From contig PWNQ01000150.1 in the NCBI GenBank assembly GCA_003557725.1, positions 1 to 38,438 on the forward strand: a stretch of 38,438 bases of DNA, given 5' to 3'. The notes beneath the pieces were generated by a model. The model did not search any database and was not told where the DNA came from. It was given only the letters and a program-made list of their open reading frames with translations. Of the stretch, positions 10,945-19,185 are shown in pieces; the stretch's first letter is position 1; every line of letters starts with the position of its first letter. Origin of the DNA: Bacteroidales bacterium. Its GTDB lineage: Bacteria > Bacteroidota > Bacteroidia > Bacteroidales > PWNQ01. Position numbers and translations under genes: made by a program.

Positions 10945-11469
10945 TTATTCTTCTCGTTGGGATAATGTTTTCACGAGCCCGGCGATTTTCTGGCCGCCGG
11001 CAGCCTGAAGTCCGGAGATAACGTTTTTGGCTGGCGACTGTAGCAGTGCAACCAAATCGGCGATAAGCTCTTCCCTGGATTTAATGCTCACCAGGGTGTC
11101 CAGTTTATCGTCGCCCAGGTATACCGTTTCTTCAATATAAGCGGCTTTTACCTGGGGTTTGTCGGTGTTTTTCCGGAAATTCTTTATTAGCCTGGCCGGT
11201 GCATTACCGGTTTGGCTGAACATTACCGCTGTGGGGCCTTTCAATGCCGGGGTGATCTCCTCATCCAGCATTTCAGCTTTCACCAGGGCCTTATGGAGCA
11301 GGTTGTTTTTCACTACTCTAAGGGTAATATTCTTATCGAAGCACTGGCGTCTCAGCCGGTTGGTAACCGCCACATTTAACCCTTCCAGATCGGTAAGGTA
11401 GAATACAGGGTTTTCTTTCAACTGGGCCGCCAGCTCATCGATGAGCTGCGTTTTGTCTTCTTTTCTCAT
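10945..11469 (-). CDS. rplJ: Large ribosomal subunit protein uL10
   Basis: A 174-residue protein that anchors the L7/L12 stalk to 23S rRNA. The N-terminal globular domain shows YLTDLEGLNV, the LRRQCFDKNITLRVVKNNLL segment and the GPTAVMF motif. The C-terminal helix (about 140-174) carries the L7/L12 binding surface. The gap to rplA upstream is only 39 nt. That leaves little room for the long L10-binding leader known in other bacteria, so any autoregulatory site would have to include rplA coding sequence. Confidence 0.98.
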   Translation of the reverse strand: MRKEDKTQLIDELAAQLKENPVFYLTDLEGLNVAVTNRLRRQCFDKNITLRVVKNNLLHKALVKAEMLDEEITPALKGPTAVMFSQTGNAPARLIKNFRKNTDKPQVKAAYIEETVYLGDDKLDTLVSIKSREELIADLVALLQSPAKNVISGLQAAGGQKIAGLVKTLSQREE

Positions 11470-11508
11470 GTTTAAATCACTTCTGTTACATGCGTTATTT
11501 GAGGATGA

Positions 11509-12201
11509 TTACATGATTGACTTGGGGTTGATCCGAATGGATGGGCTCATGGTGCTGGACAAATACACGCTTTGCATGTATGTGCCTTTGGCAGCCACGG
11601 GCTTAAGCCGGATAATGGTGGAAAGAAACTCTTTGGCATTTTCATAGATCTGCTTTTCGTCGAATTGTACTTTACCCACGGTGGAGTTAATGATTCCGTA
11701 CTTATCCACTTTAAAGTCGATCTTACCTGCTTTCGCTTCTTTCACCGCATTACCCACGTCCATGGTGACGGTTCCCGTTTTTGGGTTTGGCATAAGCCCT
11801 CTGGGGCCTAATACCTTACCCAAACGACCAATTTTAGGCATAACACTGGGCATGGTGATGATCACATCCATATCCAGCCAGCCTTCTTTGATCTTGTCAA
11901 TATATTCATCAAGTCCTACAAAGTCAGCACCAGCCGCTTTAGCTTCATCTTCCTTATCGGGGGTGCAGAGCACCAGCACTTTCATTTCCTTACCTGTCCC
12001 ATGGGGCAGGGTAACGGAACCTCTCACCATTTGATTGGCTTTGCGCGGGTCTACACCCAGTCTTACGCTTACGTCTACAGAGGCATTGAAATTTGCTTTG
12101 GTGATGGTTTGCACCATCTTGCATGCCTCTGAAAGAGAGTAAGCCTGCGACTTGTCGTATTGGGCTAAAGCTTCTTTCTGTTTCTTAGCTACTTTTGACA
12201 T
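11509..12201 (-). CDS. rplA: Large ribosomal subunit protein uL1
   Basis: A 230-residue L1 protein of the large-subunit L1 stalk, which guides release of deacylated tRNA. Family blocks include [20 protein letters not shown] near the N-terminus, [21 protein letters not shown], the domain II segment [32 protein letters not shown], and [19 protein letters not shown]. The [12 protein letters not shown] start is normal for the family. The gene lies 62 nt after rplK. L1 classically represses the L11-L1 message by binding upstream of rplK; no such site was resolved here. Confidence 0.98.
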   Translation of the reverse strand: MSKVAKKQKEALAQYDKSQAYSLSEACKMVQTITKANFNASVDVSVRLGVDPRKANQMVRGSVTLPHGTGKEMKVLVLCTPDKEDEAKAAGADFVGLDEYIDKIKEGWLDMDVIITMPSVMPKIGRLGKVLGPRGLMPNPKTGTVTMDVGNAVKEAKAGKIDFKVDKYGIINSTVGKVQFDEKQIYENAKEFLSTIIRLKPVAAKGTYMQSVYLSSTMSPSIRINPKSIM

Positions 12202-12263
12202 TACTTTGTACGTATTAATCTGTTTGGTTCTTAGGTATTTTTATGGTCTCGGGCGGCCACAGG

Positions 12264-12701
12264 TCAGAAGGGTTTTTTCCCCTTTACGAGGAACCCCATG
12301 CTCCGTGCCGTTCCAGCTACCATTTGCATGGCAGATTCTACGGTAAAGGCGTTCAAGTCAGACATCTTTGCTTCTGCAATCTCCCTGACCTGCTCCCAGG
12401 TGACACTGGCCACCTTTTGCCGGTTGGGCTCGCCAGAGCCTTTTTCCACTTTTGCCGCTTCTTTCAGTTGCACTGCCACGGGAGGCTGCTTTACGATAAA
12501 TTTAAAGGATTTATCCCTAAATACCGTAATGATCACCGGCAATAACTTCCCGGCTTGTTCCTGTGTCCGTGCATTGAATTGCTTGCAAAACTCCATGATG
12601 TTAAGCCCTTTGGCACCAAGTGCCGGGCCTACCGGAGGGGATGGATTGGCGGCTCCGCCTTTGATCTGCAACTTTATAATACCATCAACTTCTTTTCCCA
12701 T
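12264..12701 (-). CDS. rplK: Large ribosomal subunit protein uL11
   Basis: A 145-residue L11 protein that forms the GTPase-associated centre with 23S rRNA. The N-terminal domain has [20 protein letters not shown] and [15 protein letters not shown]. The proline-rich linker and the RNA-binding C-terminal domain ([20 protein letters not shown], then [13 protein letters not shown]) follow. Length and order are canonical. It is 50 nt downstream of nusG in the secE-nusG-rplKAJL-rpoBC block. Confidence 0.98.
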   Translation of the reverse strand: MGKEVDGIIKLQIKGGAANPSPPVGPALGAKGLNIMEFCKQFNARTQEQAGKLLPVIITVFRDKSFKFIVKQPPVAVQLKEAAKVEKGSGEPNRQKVASVTWEQVREIAEAKMSDLNAFTVESAMQMVAGTARSMGFLVKGKKPF

Positions 12702-12751
12702 TTTTTCTCCTGGTAAGTTTTATATATATATGTGAATGGGTCAAGAGAAAG

Positions 12752-13303
12752 CTACTCTTTCTCTACCTGCGTGAACCCAAGTTCCAAAGGAGTCTTTCGC
12801 CCAAAGATCTTTACCATCACCTTGAGCTTTTTCTTTTCATCATTTACTCCTTCAATGGTGCCGGTAAAACTGTTAAATGGGCCGTCAACGACCTTCACTG
12901 TTTCCCCTTCCATAAATGGAACATTGAGCTGTTCTTCACTATCCGACAACTCATCGACTTTACCCAGGATGCGGTTTACTTCGTGCTGCCTCAACGGCGA
13001 CGGATCGCTGTATTTGGTTGCACCCAGAAAACCAATTACCCCGGGGATATCGCGGATATAATGTGCAATCTCACCCACAAGATGGGCTTCGATGAGTACA
13101 TAGCCCGGAAAATAATTCCGCTCTTTACTCACTTTTTTCCCACTTTTGACCTGGTACACCTTCTCAGTAGGGATAAGCACTTGTGAAATAAAGTCTTGAA
13201 GGTTACGTCGCTTGATTTCGCTTTCCATATACTTCTTTACTTTCTTCTCACTTCCGCTCAGTGCCCGTACCACGTACCACTTCTTTTCTTGCTGATCTGA
13301 CAT
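12752..13303 (-). CDS. nusG: Transcription termination/antitermination factor NusG
   Basis: A 183-residue NusG. The N-terminal NGN domain begins [20 protein letters not shown] and binds the RNA polymerase clamp; the [17 protein letters not shown] and [13 protein letters not shown] segments are typical. The C-terminal KOW domain starts at [20 protein letters not shown] and binds Rho or ribosomal protein S10. The protein links transcription to translation, suppresses pausing and assists Rho. It sits between secE (43 nt upstream) and rplK. Confidence 0.98.
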   Translation of the reverse strand: MSDQQEKKWYVVRALSGSEKKVKKYMESEIKRRNLQDFISQVLIPTEKVYQVKSGKKVSKERNYFPGYVLIEAHLVGEIAHYIRDIPGVIGFLGATKYSDPSPLRQHEVNRILGKVDELSDSEEQLNVPFMEGETVKVVDGPFNSFTGTIEGVNDEKKKLKVMVKIFGRKTPLELGFTQVEKE

Positions 13304-13346
13304 ACAATTATATTCTTGCGCCGGTTAGTAAATATGTAAAAAAGGA

Positions 13347-13541
13347 CTACCCGAATAAACTATAGAACTGTTCCAGAATATTCCGGAACGCCAGATCCAT
13401 CAGAAACACAATAAGTGCTATGATCAGGGAAGCAATGGATACTACTATAGCGCTGCTCTGCAGTTCACTCCAGGTTGGCCACGACACCTTGTTCATCAAT
13501 TCGTCGTAGCTTTCTTTCACGTAGGATTTTATTTTTGCCAT
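13347..13541 (-). CDS. secE: Preprotein translocase subunit SecE
   Basis: A 64-residue short-form SecE. An amphipathic N-terminal helix (KSYVKESYDELMNKVSWPTW) precedes the conserved W-P-T-W-x-E-L-Q elbow. One transmembrane helix follows (about residues 31-53, SAIVVSIASLIIALIVFLMD). SecE clamps SecY in the inner-membrane translocon. Single-span SecE is usual outside enterobacteria. It lies just after tRNA-Trp and before nusG, the standard order. Confidence 0.97.
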   Translation of the reverse strand: MAKIKSYVKESYDELMNKVSWPTWSELQSSAIVVSIASLIIALIVFLMDLAFRNILEQFYSLFG

Positions 13542-13556
13542 TTTTTACATATTTAG

Positions 13557-13629
13557 CACGGGTGGTAAGACTCGAACTCACAGCCTGCGGTTTTGGAGAC
13601 CGCTGCTCTACCAATTGAGCTACACCCGT
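13557..13629 (-). tRNA. tRNA-Trp (CCA anticodon)
   Basis: A 73-nt cloverleaf on the - strand. The acceptor ACGGGTG pairs with CACCCGT. The anticodon arm is GCGGT-CTCCAAA-ACCGC with anticodon CCA, and the TTCGAGT T-loop is present. The 3' CCA is not encoded. It sits between tuf and secE, as in many bacteria. Confidence 0.96.
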
Positions 13630-13638
13630 TCATGTAAA

Positions 13639-13669
13639 CGGAAAAGGTGTTCACGTGTCACCTCTTCCG
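13639..13669 (-). terminator. Hairpin between tuf and tRNA-Trp
   Basis: An 11-bp stem with one G-U pair (13659-13669 with 13639-13649) encloses a 9-nt loop, beginning about 18 nt after the tuf stop. The U-tract after it is short (TTTACAT). It may be a weak terminator or a processing and mRNA-stability element that separates tuf mRNA from the downstream tRNA-secE-nusG transcript. Confidence 0.45.
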
Positions 13670-13686
13670 CTTTATATGAGGATGAA

Positions 13687-14874
13687 TTAATCAACAATCT
13701 CGGTCACCTGTCCGGCACCTACGGTTCGTCCGCCTTCACGGATAGCAAATCGTAACCCTTTGTCCATAGCCACGTCAGCAATAAGCTCCACGTTGATGGT
13801 AAGGTTGTCTCCGGGCATAACCATTTCCACGCCATCGGGCAGGGTGATCACACCGGTTACATCAGTGGTGCGGAAATAGAACTGGGGACGGTAATTGTTG
13901 TGGAAGGGGGTGTGACGTCCACCTTCTTCCTTCTTAAGGATATATACCTCTGCTTTGAATTTGTTGTGTGGTTTTACCGATCCGGGCTTGCAAATTACCA
14001 TTCCACGAGTGATTTCCTTTTTGTCGATTCCTCTTAGCAGGAGGCCAACGTTATCACCCGCCTCACCTGAATCCAGGATCTTACGGAACATTTCCACACC
14101 CGTAACGGTGGATTTCATTTTTTCTTCACCCATACCGATAATGTCTACGCCCTCTCCGGAGTTGATCACACCGGTTTCGATACGTCCGGTAGCTACTGTA
14201 CCGCGCCCTGTTATAGAGAACACATCCTCCACAGGCATCAAAAACGGCTTATCTTTATCCCGCCTTGGCAAGGGAATCCAGGAGTCGCAGGCATCCATCA
14301 GTTCCATCACTTTTTCCACCCATTTTTCCTCATCGTTGAGGGCACCCAGCGCAGAACCCTGGATTACGGGAGTTTCGTCACCCTGGAACTCGTAAAAGTC
14401 AAGCAGTTCGCGAATTTCCATCTCCACCAGTTCCAGCAGTTCCTCGTCGTCCACCATATCCACCTTGTTCATGAATACAACAATCTTTGGTACTCCAACC
14501 TGGCGTGCCAGCAAGATATGCTCCCGTGTTTGGGGCATAGGACCGTCGGTGGCAGCAACCACCAGTATGGCTCCGTCCATTTGCGCCGCACCGGTAACCA
14601 TGTTTTTAACGTAGTCAGCGTGCCCGGGGCAATCCACATGGGCATAGTGGCGGTTCTCCGTTTCATATTCAACGTGAGCAGTATTAATGGTAATACCACG
14701 TTCCTTCTCTTCCGGCGCATTGTCGATGGAATCGAAGGTTTTTACTTCACAGTACCCTTTTTTTGAAAGGTTTAACGTAATTGCGGCAGTCAAAGTAGTC
14801 TTACCGTGGTCAACGTGACCAATGGTACCTATGTTCAGGTGCTCTTTTGACCGGTCAAATTTTTCTTTAGCCAT
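13687..14874 (-). CDS. tuf: Elongation factor Tu
   Basis: A 395-residue EF-Tu that delivers aminoacyl-tRNA to the ribosome as a GTP complex. The G1 loop GHVDHGKT is at residues 19-26. The G2 region [15 protein letters not shown]3 DCPGHADY and G4 NKVD are all present. Domains 2 and 3 include [14 protein letters not shown] and the C-terminal [19 protein letters not shown]. It lies directly after tRNA-Thr(GGT) and before tRNA-Trp, as E. coli tufB does. This is the only tuf copy in the window. Confidence 0.99.
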   Translation of the reverse strand: MAKEKFDRSKEHLNIGTIGHVDHGKTTLTAAITLNLSKKGYCEVKTFDSIDNAPEEKERGITINTAHVEYETENRHYAHVDCPGHADYVKNMVTGAAQMDGAILVVAATDGPMPQTREHILLARQVGVPKIVVFMNKVDMVDDEELLELVEMEIRELLDFYEFQGDETPVIQGSALGALNDEEKWVEKVMELMDACDSWIPLPRRDKDKPFLMPVEDVFSITGRGTVATGRIETGVINSGEGVDIIGMGEEKMKSTVTGVEMFRKILDSGEAGDNVGLLLRGIDKKEITRGMVICKPGSVKPHNKFKAEVYILKKEEGGRHTPFHNNYRPQFYFRTTDVTGVITLPDGVEMVMPGDNLTINVELIADVAMDKGLRFAIREGGRTVGAGQVTEIVD

Positions 14875-14919
14875 AACACTTTATGTATTTGGTTGGTTTT
14901 TAATTTATTGTACTCGCCG

Positions 14920-14991
14920 AGCCGATGACGAGAATTGAACTCGTGACCTCTTCCTTACCAAGGAAACGCTCTACCCCTGAGCTACATCGGC
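14920..14991 (-). tRNA. tRNA-Thr (GGT anticodon)
   Basis: A 72-nt cloverleaf. The acceptor GCCGATG pairs with CATCGGC and the discriminator base is U. The anticodon loop is TTGGTAA, giving anticodon GGT. The T-arm has TTCAATT. CCA is not encoded. It lies 45 nt upstream of tuf on the same strand. Confidence 0.96.
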
Positions 14992-15127
14992 TTATGAGGA
15001 AAGAACGTTGGGTTATTTCTCCATATGTCTATATATTATGAATACTGCCGGGTGTTTATGGTATCCAGGCAGTAATACCTTTCTGAATATAATAACCGGG
15101 CTTTTGGCCCGGTGTGCAACGCTATTG

Positions 15128-15200
15128 AGCGGGAAACGGGACTCGAACCCGCCACCTACAGCTTGGAAGGCTGTCGCTCTACCGGATGAGCTACTCCCGC
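15128..15200 (-). tRNA. tRNA-Gly (TCC anticodon)
   Basis: A 73-nt cloverleaf. The acceptor GCGGGAG pairs with TTCCCGC (one G-U pair) and the discriminator is U. The anticodon arm ACAGC-CTTCCAA-GCTGT gives anticodon TCC. The T-loop is TTCGAGT. CCA is not encoded. It is third in the Thr-Tyr-Gly-Thr cluster. Confidence 0.96.
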
Positions 15201-15221
15201 TGGTATTATATATAAACGTGG

Positions 15222-15304
15222 TGGGGGGAGAAGGATTCGAACCTCCGAAGGCATATGCCAGCAGATTTACAGTCTGCCCCAGTTGGCCACTTTGGTATCC
15301 CCCC
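15222..15304 (-). tRNA. tRNA-Tyr (GTA anticodon)
   Basis: An 83-nt class II tRNA with a long variable arm (about TGGCATATGCCTTC). The acceptor GGGGGGA pairs with TCCCCCC and the discriminator is A. The anticodon loop contains GTA. The T-arm is GGAGG-TTCGAAT-CCTTC. CCA is not encoded. It lies between tRNA-Thr(TGT) and tRNA-Gly. Confidence 0.96.
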
Positions 15305-15345
15305 CTGATAATTGTTTATCAATTCAATATGCTAAGAACTTAATG

Positions 15346-15419
15346 AGCCGATGGACGGATTCGAACCGCCGACCGGCTGATTACAAATCAGCTGCTCTGG
15401 CCAACTGAGCTACATCGGC
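15346..15419 (-). tRNA. tRNA-Thr (TGT anticodon)
   Basis: A 74-nt cloverleaf. The acceptor GCCGATG pairs with CATCGGC, identical to the acceptor of the second tRNA-Thr at 14920-14991. The anticodon arm GCTGA-TTTGTAA-TCAGC gives anticodon TGT. CCA is not encoded. It is the first gene of the tRNA-tuf transcription unit. Confidence 0.96.
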
Positions 15420-15480
15420 TTTTCCGGCCCCCTTTAAACAGGCCCTGAAACAACAATTGCAGACCCCGTGAAAAGGTCTG

Positions 15481-15512
15481 CAAATGTATAAACGTTTATT
15501 GAAACTGACAAA
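15481..15512 (-). promoter_or_regulatory. Strong promoter of the tRNA-tuf-sec-rp-rpo unit
   Basis: On the - strand TTTG (15512-15509) and TACATTTG (15488-15481) are separated by exactly 20 nt. This is a perfect match to the Bacteroidetes sigma consensus TTTG-N19-21-TAnnTTTG. The region upstream on this strand is A/T-rich (15513-15545), like an UP element. The predicted start is near 15474, about 55 nt before tRNA-Thr. A 9-bp inverted repeat (15457-15465 with 15475-15483) straddles the start. Confidence 0.75.
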
Positions 15513-15557
15513 GAAAAAATATAAAAAAACGCATTTTTTTTTCATATCCACAGTAAA

Positions 15558-15857
15558 TCAGCCTTTTATATGCTTTTCTTTATACTTAAACAGCTGTTTT
15601 CGAAGGGCAGATACGGCCTGATCGGTGGCATCTTCGAAGGTGGAAGCCTGCTTTTTTACAAAAAGATCATCCCCGGGAACCTTCATTTTGATCTCCGCAA
15701 TCTTGTTTTCTTTGCCATTGACATTTTCCACTTTTAGGATAACCTCACTGCTGAGTATCCCGTCAAAAAACTGTTCCAGCTTGTTAATCTTTTCCTGGAT
15801 AAATGTTTCCAGTTTTTCATCGGCCCGAAAGTGCACTGAATTAATGTTGATGTTCAT
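15558..15857 (-). CDS. hpf: Ribosome hibernation-promoting factor, short form (HPF/YfiA family)
   Basis: A 99-residue protein of the HPF/YfiA fold (beta-alpha-beta-beta-beta-alpha). It binds the 30S decoding region of idle ribosomes and stabilises 70S or 100S particles in stationary phase. It starts MNININSVHF and has KLETFIQEKINKLEQFFDGI, then VNGKENKIAEIKMKVPGDDL, and a basic C-terminal helix (DQAVSALRKQLFKYKEKHIKG). It lacks the C-terminal dimerisation domain of long HPF, so it is a short form. It is 18 nt downstream of the XerC/D-type gene, probably co-transcribed, and directly upstream of the tRNA promoter. Confidence 0.94.
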   Translation of the reverse strand: MNININSVHFRADEKLETFIQEKINKLEQFFDGILSSEVILKVENVNGKENKIAEIKMKVPGDDLFVKKQASTFEDATDQAVSALRKQLFKYKEKHIKG

Positions 15858-15875
15858 ATTACCTCCTGTTTATGG

Positions 15876-16781
15876 TTATTTGCCTCTTGGATGGGCTCGT
15901 TTATAAATTGCTTTTAATTCTGCTGCAGAGCTGTGGGTGTACACCTGAGTGGCTGACAGGCTGGCATGGCCCAGCAACTCTTTTATGGCGTTAAGGTCGG
16001 CACCATGGCTCAGCAAATGAGTGGCAAAAGTGTGCCGTAGCACATGAGGGCTCTTTTTATCCTGGGTGGTGATGCCCTGAAGATAATTATGCACAATGGT
16101 ATAAATCATTTTTGTGTAGGGCTTTTTTGCCTTATTGCTCAAAAATAACCAGCCGGGCTGGCCGGGTATGGATTGCCGGGATAAAAACCGCTGACGGCTT
16201 GCCAGGTAACGCACCAATACCTTTGCCAGTGCCCTCTCAACGGGAATCAACCGCTCTTTATTACCTTTTCCGCTCACCCGAACGGTGTGCTCTACAGGGT
16301 GAATGTCTTTTACCTCCAAAGCAGCAAGCTCGGAAACGCGCATCCCTGTTCCATACAGCATTAAAATAATGGTGTGATCGCGTAAGCTGGTATAATCCCA
16401 TTCATCCACCTCCCGGTGCAATACTTTCTCCATCTCTTTTTCCTGGAGCACCTGGGGCAGCCGGCCGGGTACCTTTACCGGCTGAAGGTGAGCCGCAGGA
16501 TTGGAGGAGAGGTATCCCTTTTCCAGACAAAAGCGAAAAAACGACTTCAAAGCGGATAGCTTGCGACTAACCGTAGTGGCCTTTAAACCGTCTGAAAATA
16601 AATGAGTGAGCCAGGAACGAAGATAGTCGCGGGTATGTGATGTGATGGCAATGGAGCCGTAGGTGGTGGAAATATAGCTGTTATAGGAAGTCAGATCATT
16701 TCTGTAGGATAAAAGGGTGTGCTTTGAATACCTGCGGTGACTGCGCAAATCCTCCAGAAAGATGTCAATTAACCGCTCCAT
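15876..16781 (-). CDS. Tyrosine recombinase XerC/XerD
   Basis: A 301-residue tyrosine recombinase that resolves chromosome dimers at dif. The N-terminal SAM-like DNA-binding domain covers about residues 1-100. The catalytic set is complete: R148 (GTGMRVSEL), K172 (GKGNKERLIP), H246 and R249 (HVLRHTFATH), H272 (ELLGHASL) and nucleophile Y281 (TQVYTHSS). Length and motifs fit housekeeping Xer rather than a phage integrase, and the rpsU-xer-hpf-tRNA-tuf order is a housekeeping arrangement. XerC and XerD cannot be told apart from one sequence, so no symbol is given. Confidence 0.93.
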   Translation of the reverse strand: MERLIDIFLEDLRSHRRYSKHTLLSYRNDLTSYNSYISTTYGSIAITSHTRDYLRSWLTHLFSDGLKATTVSRKLSALKSFFRFCLEKGYLSSNPAAHLQPVKVPGRLPQVLQEKEMEKVLHREVDEWDYTSLRDHTIILMLYGTGMRVSELAALEVKDIHPVEHTVRVSGKGNKERLIPVERALAKVLVRYLASRQRFLSRQSIPGQPGWLFLSNKAKKPYTKMIYTIVHNYLQGITTQDKKSPHVLRHTFATHLLSHGADLNAIKELLGHASLSATQVYTHSSAAELKAIYKRAHPRGK

Positions 16782-16901
16782 AATGCTGTGGAATTTATGC
16801 CCGTTTTAATGCTACGAATATAATACAAACAAAAGAAAAAGGCAAGTGGTTCATTTGGGGAGGAAGAACTATAAAACGGGACTAAAGCGGAAAACCGGCC
16901 A

Positions 16902-16963
16902 AAAAGAAAAGCCTCCCCGTGTCGCTGAGTATATATATCTGCAGCGGTGACCACATGGAGGCT
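16902..16963 (-). terminator. Terminator after rpsU
   Basis: On the - strand AGCCTCC (16963-16957) pairs with GGAGGCT (16916-16910). An internal helix (CGCTG with CAGCG) extends the structure, and TTTTCTTTTT follows at 16910-16901. It starts about 30 nt after the rpsU stop, so rpsU is likely transcribed largely separately from the Xer gene. A short 61-codon frame across this region is not credible as a gene. Confidence 0.7.
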
Positions 16964-16991
16964 ATTCTTTTACAGGAACAGGATGCAGGGC

Positions 16992-17189
16992 CTACAGGCC
17001 TTCTTCCTGATCCCTCAGATGCTGAATGTACTGGGCTTTCAGCAACTCCTGCCTTTTTTTGATGGAAGGTTTGATAAACTGCTGGCGTTGACGAAGCTCT
17101 TTTATCACTCCCGTCTTCTCAAACTTCCGCTTGAACTTCTTTAGCGCCCGGTCAATGTTCTCTCCTTCTTTAACAGGTACAATAATCAT
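16992..17189 (-). CDS. rpsU: Small ribosomal subunit protein bS21
   Basis: A 65-residue, very basic protein of the 30S platform. Recognisable segments are MIIVPVKEGENIDRALKKFK, RKFEKTGVIKELRQRQQFIK and PSIKKRQELLKAQYIQHLRD. In Bacteroidetes, S21 has been linked to occlusion of the anti-Shine-Dalgarno end of 16S rRNA, fitting the weak Shine-Dalgarno use in this window. It precedes the Xer gene and hpf and has its own promoter box and terminator. Confidence 0.97.
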   Translation of the reverse strand: MIIVPVKEGENIDRALKKFKRKFEKTGVIKELRQRQQFIKPSIKKRQELLKAQYIQHLRDQEEGL

Positions 17190-17237
17190 GGTTAAAAACC
17201 ACCTTTCTTTTAATTAAGTTATGATTAAAATCAGGTG

Positions 17238-17245
17238 CAAAAATA
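17238..17245 (-). promoter_or_regulatory. -7 box of the rpsU promoter
   Basis: TATTTTTG on the - strand fits the Bacteroidetes TAnnTTTG box exactly. It lies 48 nt upstream of the rpsU start. No clear TTTG is found 19-21 nt further upstream, where the sequence is an A/T run. Predicted leader about 40 nt. Confidence 0.45.
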
Positions 17246-17320
17246 CATATTTTTGGCGGAATAAAAGAAAAAAAGAAAAAAACTTTTTTTTTTGCTAACT
17301 GTTTATTGTTTATAAAACAT

Positions 17321-17328
17321 TATATTTG
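17321..17328 (+). promoter_or_regulatory. -7 box of the 17359 gene
   Basis: TATATTTG matches TAnnTTTG exactly. The predicted start near 17335 leaves a leader of about 24 nt before the ATG at 17359. An alternative in-frame ATG at 17326 would fall inside this box and upstream of the start site, which argues against it. Confidence 0.5.
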
Positions 17329-17358
17329 CATTGTGTAAACACCATAAATTTATTTACA

Positions 17359-19119
17359 ATGAATAAACTATGTACATTTCTTACCGTTCTGCTGTTTCTT
17401 GGTTTTGCACCATACTCCCTGTTGCACGGGCAGTTGGTGGCTCCCAAGTGGGAAGCGGCAGTCACCGGAGGTCCCACCTTATTCTGGGGAGACTTAAGCG
17501 TAGGGGAAGACCAGGGAGACTACCTTGGGAAGTTTCAGGATGAAAATAACTGGTCTTTTGGTGCTAATCTGGGCTACCGTGTATTGCCTTTTATGCTTTT
17601 ATCGGCTGATTTTTCTTACGGGATGTTGGAAGGGCAGCGTGACACTTATGAGGATCCGTTCAATAGCCTGAATCAGTATTTTGAGGCGGATTATTTTGAT
17701 TATGCGCTTACTGCCCGGGTCAACCTGAACGATTTGATCATGGGTTACAACAACAACCGTTTGTTTTCTGTTTACTTACTGGCCGGTTATGGTCAGGTTC
17801 ATTACCGGTCTATTACCTGGCAGCTGGCTACCGATGAGTATATTAATTCGGTGGGCTATGCGGACCAGGGCGCACGAGAGACAGATCGTAATGTTGCCCG
17901 ACGCATTCCCTTAGGTGGTGGTGTTCAGCTTAGCTTTACCGATCGTTTCAATCTTCGTGTGGAGACCTATGCTAACCGGACCAATACCAATGAGCTTGAT
18001 GCCCAGGTTGGGAATACAGGTGTTAACGATATTTATTCTTACACCTCCCTTGGGGCGGTATATAAGTTTAACTTGCGACGGTCGGAGCCGGAGCCTGTTC
18101 CGGAGCCTGTTCCGGAGCCGGAGCCCGAGCCGGAGCCGGAGCCGGAGCCTGTTTTTGTGGATCTGATCCCCGATTTTCCGGCTTCCGTGCAGTCCCAATC
18201 TACGGAGATGCTGGTTTACCGCATCGAAAAAGAGGACCTTAACCAGTCGGCCCGCCTGGAACTGGTTTTACCTGAAGGGGTTACAGCCACTTCCGGAAGA
18301 GCTGCCGGAGCCGATTTTTCCTTTGAAAACCAAACGGCGGTCTTTACCTGGACCCAGTTGCCCCGGTCACCACGGGTGACCACCCGGGTGCAACTTAAAG
18401 TGGGAACCCCTGCCCCCGGACGCCATGAGATCAAAGGCACTTTTACTTATGAAGAGGGTGGCCAGGAAAAGTTCCGGGATTTCTCCCGGTCATTCTCCGT
18501 ACAGCCACCTCCAGTGGTTGAAAAGCCTGTGGTTGAAGAAGAAATTGTGGAAAAGCCCAAATCTGAAATCATCTATCGTGTGCAGGTAAGGGCTATCTTC
18601 AATGGAAAGCAACCCCCGGAGGAAGTAAGACGTGCCCTAAGGCTGGATAAGGAAGTCCATGAGCACTTCCACCAAGGGTATGGCAAGTACTCGGTGGGCA
18701 ATTATGAGACCTTTCAGGAAGCCAGCAATTATAGGGATGATCTCCGGCAAGGACCTGTTCCCGACGCTTTTGTGGTGGCTTTCCATAACGAGGAGCGCCT
18801 GAATTCGCTGGCCGATGCCCGGCGTGTACAGGGTGTGGAGGATGTTACCCCACGCAGGCCACAGACCATTACCGGGGCCACATACAAAATCCAGGTGGCC
18901 GCCACATCCACACGAAGAGACCAACCCCCCATATCTATGGTAGCTAACCAACTGTCCCTGACGGCAGAGGGAATGGAAATAGACCAGTCGGCTAGTTGGT
19001 ACCGGTTTATGTATGGTGACTTTAACAGCTACCAGGAAGCGGAACGAAAGTTGCAGGAGGTCAGAACCACCGCTAATGACGCCTTTATTGTGCGATACGT
19101 GGACGGAGAGCGACGGTAG
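17359..19119 (+). CDS. Envelope protein: barrel-like N-terminus, Pro-Glu linker, two SPOR-like repeats
   Basis: A 586-residue exported protein of unknown exact function. Residues 1-24 form a signal peptide ending LLHG. Residues 25-240 alternate short beta strands with aromatic ends (FGANLGYRV, LLAGYGQVHYR, SYTSLGAVYKFNLR), resembling a small outer-membrane barrel. Residues 243-264 are a rigid Pro-Glu/Pro-Val linker. Residues 267-383 look Ig-like. Two similar repeats follow (about 405-480 and 512-586), each starting Y(R/K)(V/I)QV and containing a Y.(V/F)G(N/D)(Y/F)..(Y/F)QEA pattern and ending in DAF(V/I)V, as in SPOR peptidoglycan-binding domains. Inference: it tethers the outer membrane to the cell wall. 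The start was chosen for the signal peptide and promoter position. Confidence 0.8.
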   Translation: MNKLCTFLTVLLFLGFAPYSLLHGQLVAPKWEAAVTGGPTLFWGDLSVGEDQGDYLGKFQDENNWSFGANLGYRVLPFMLLSADFSYGMLEGQRDTYEDPFNSLNQYFEADYFDYALTARVNLNDLIMGYNNNRLFSVYLLAGYGQVHYRSITWQLATDEYINSVGYADQGARETDRNVARRIPLGGGVQLSFTDRFNLRVETYANRTNTNELDAQVGNTGVNDIYSYTSLGAVYKFNLRRSEPEPVPEPVPEPEPEPEPEPEPVFVDLIPDFPASVQSQSTEMLVYRIEKEDLNQSARLELVLPEGVTATSGRAAGADFSFENQTAVFTWTQLPRSPRVTTRVQLKVGTPAPGRHEIKGTFTYEEGGQEKFRDFSRSFSVQPPPVVEKPVVEEEIVEKPKSEIIYRVQVRAIFNGKQPPEEVRRALRLDKEVHEHFHQGYGKYSVGNYETFQEASNYRDDLRQGPVPDAFVVAFHNEERLNSLADARRVQGVEDVTPRRPQTITGATYKIQVAATSTRRDQPPISMVANQLSLTAEGMEIDQSASWYRFMYGDFNSYQEAERKLQEVRTTANDAFIVRYVDGERR

Positions 19120-19185
19120 ACCTTAATGATAATTGTGAAAGAACAGGGCTGCCAATTAATAGCCCGGCAAGAGATGTTGCATAGC

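Noticed and set aside
15876-16781. The Xer-type recombinase as a mobile-element integrase next to tRNA genes
   Set aside because: Its length, motifs and rpsU-xer-hpf context are housekeeping; no attachment-site duplication or phage genes are nearby.
16769-16954. A 61-codon frame on the - strand between rpsU and the Xer gene
   Set aside because: It covers the rpsU terminator and overlaps the start of the Xer gene; the product has no credible features.
17326-17358. Upstream ATG (17326) extending the SPOR-like envelope protein by 11 residues
   Set aside because: It would place a non-signal peptide extension ahead of a good signal peptide and lies within the predicted promoter box.
18081-18160. 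The GAGCCG-rich repeat as a CRISPR or non-coding repeat
   Set aside because: It is in frame and encodes the Pro-Glu linker of the envelope protein; there are no unique spacers.
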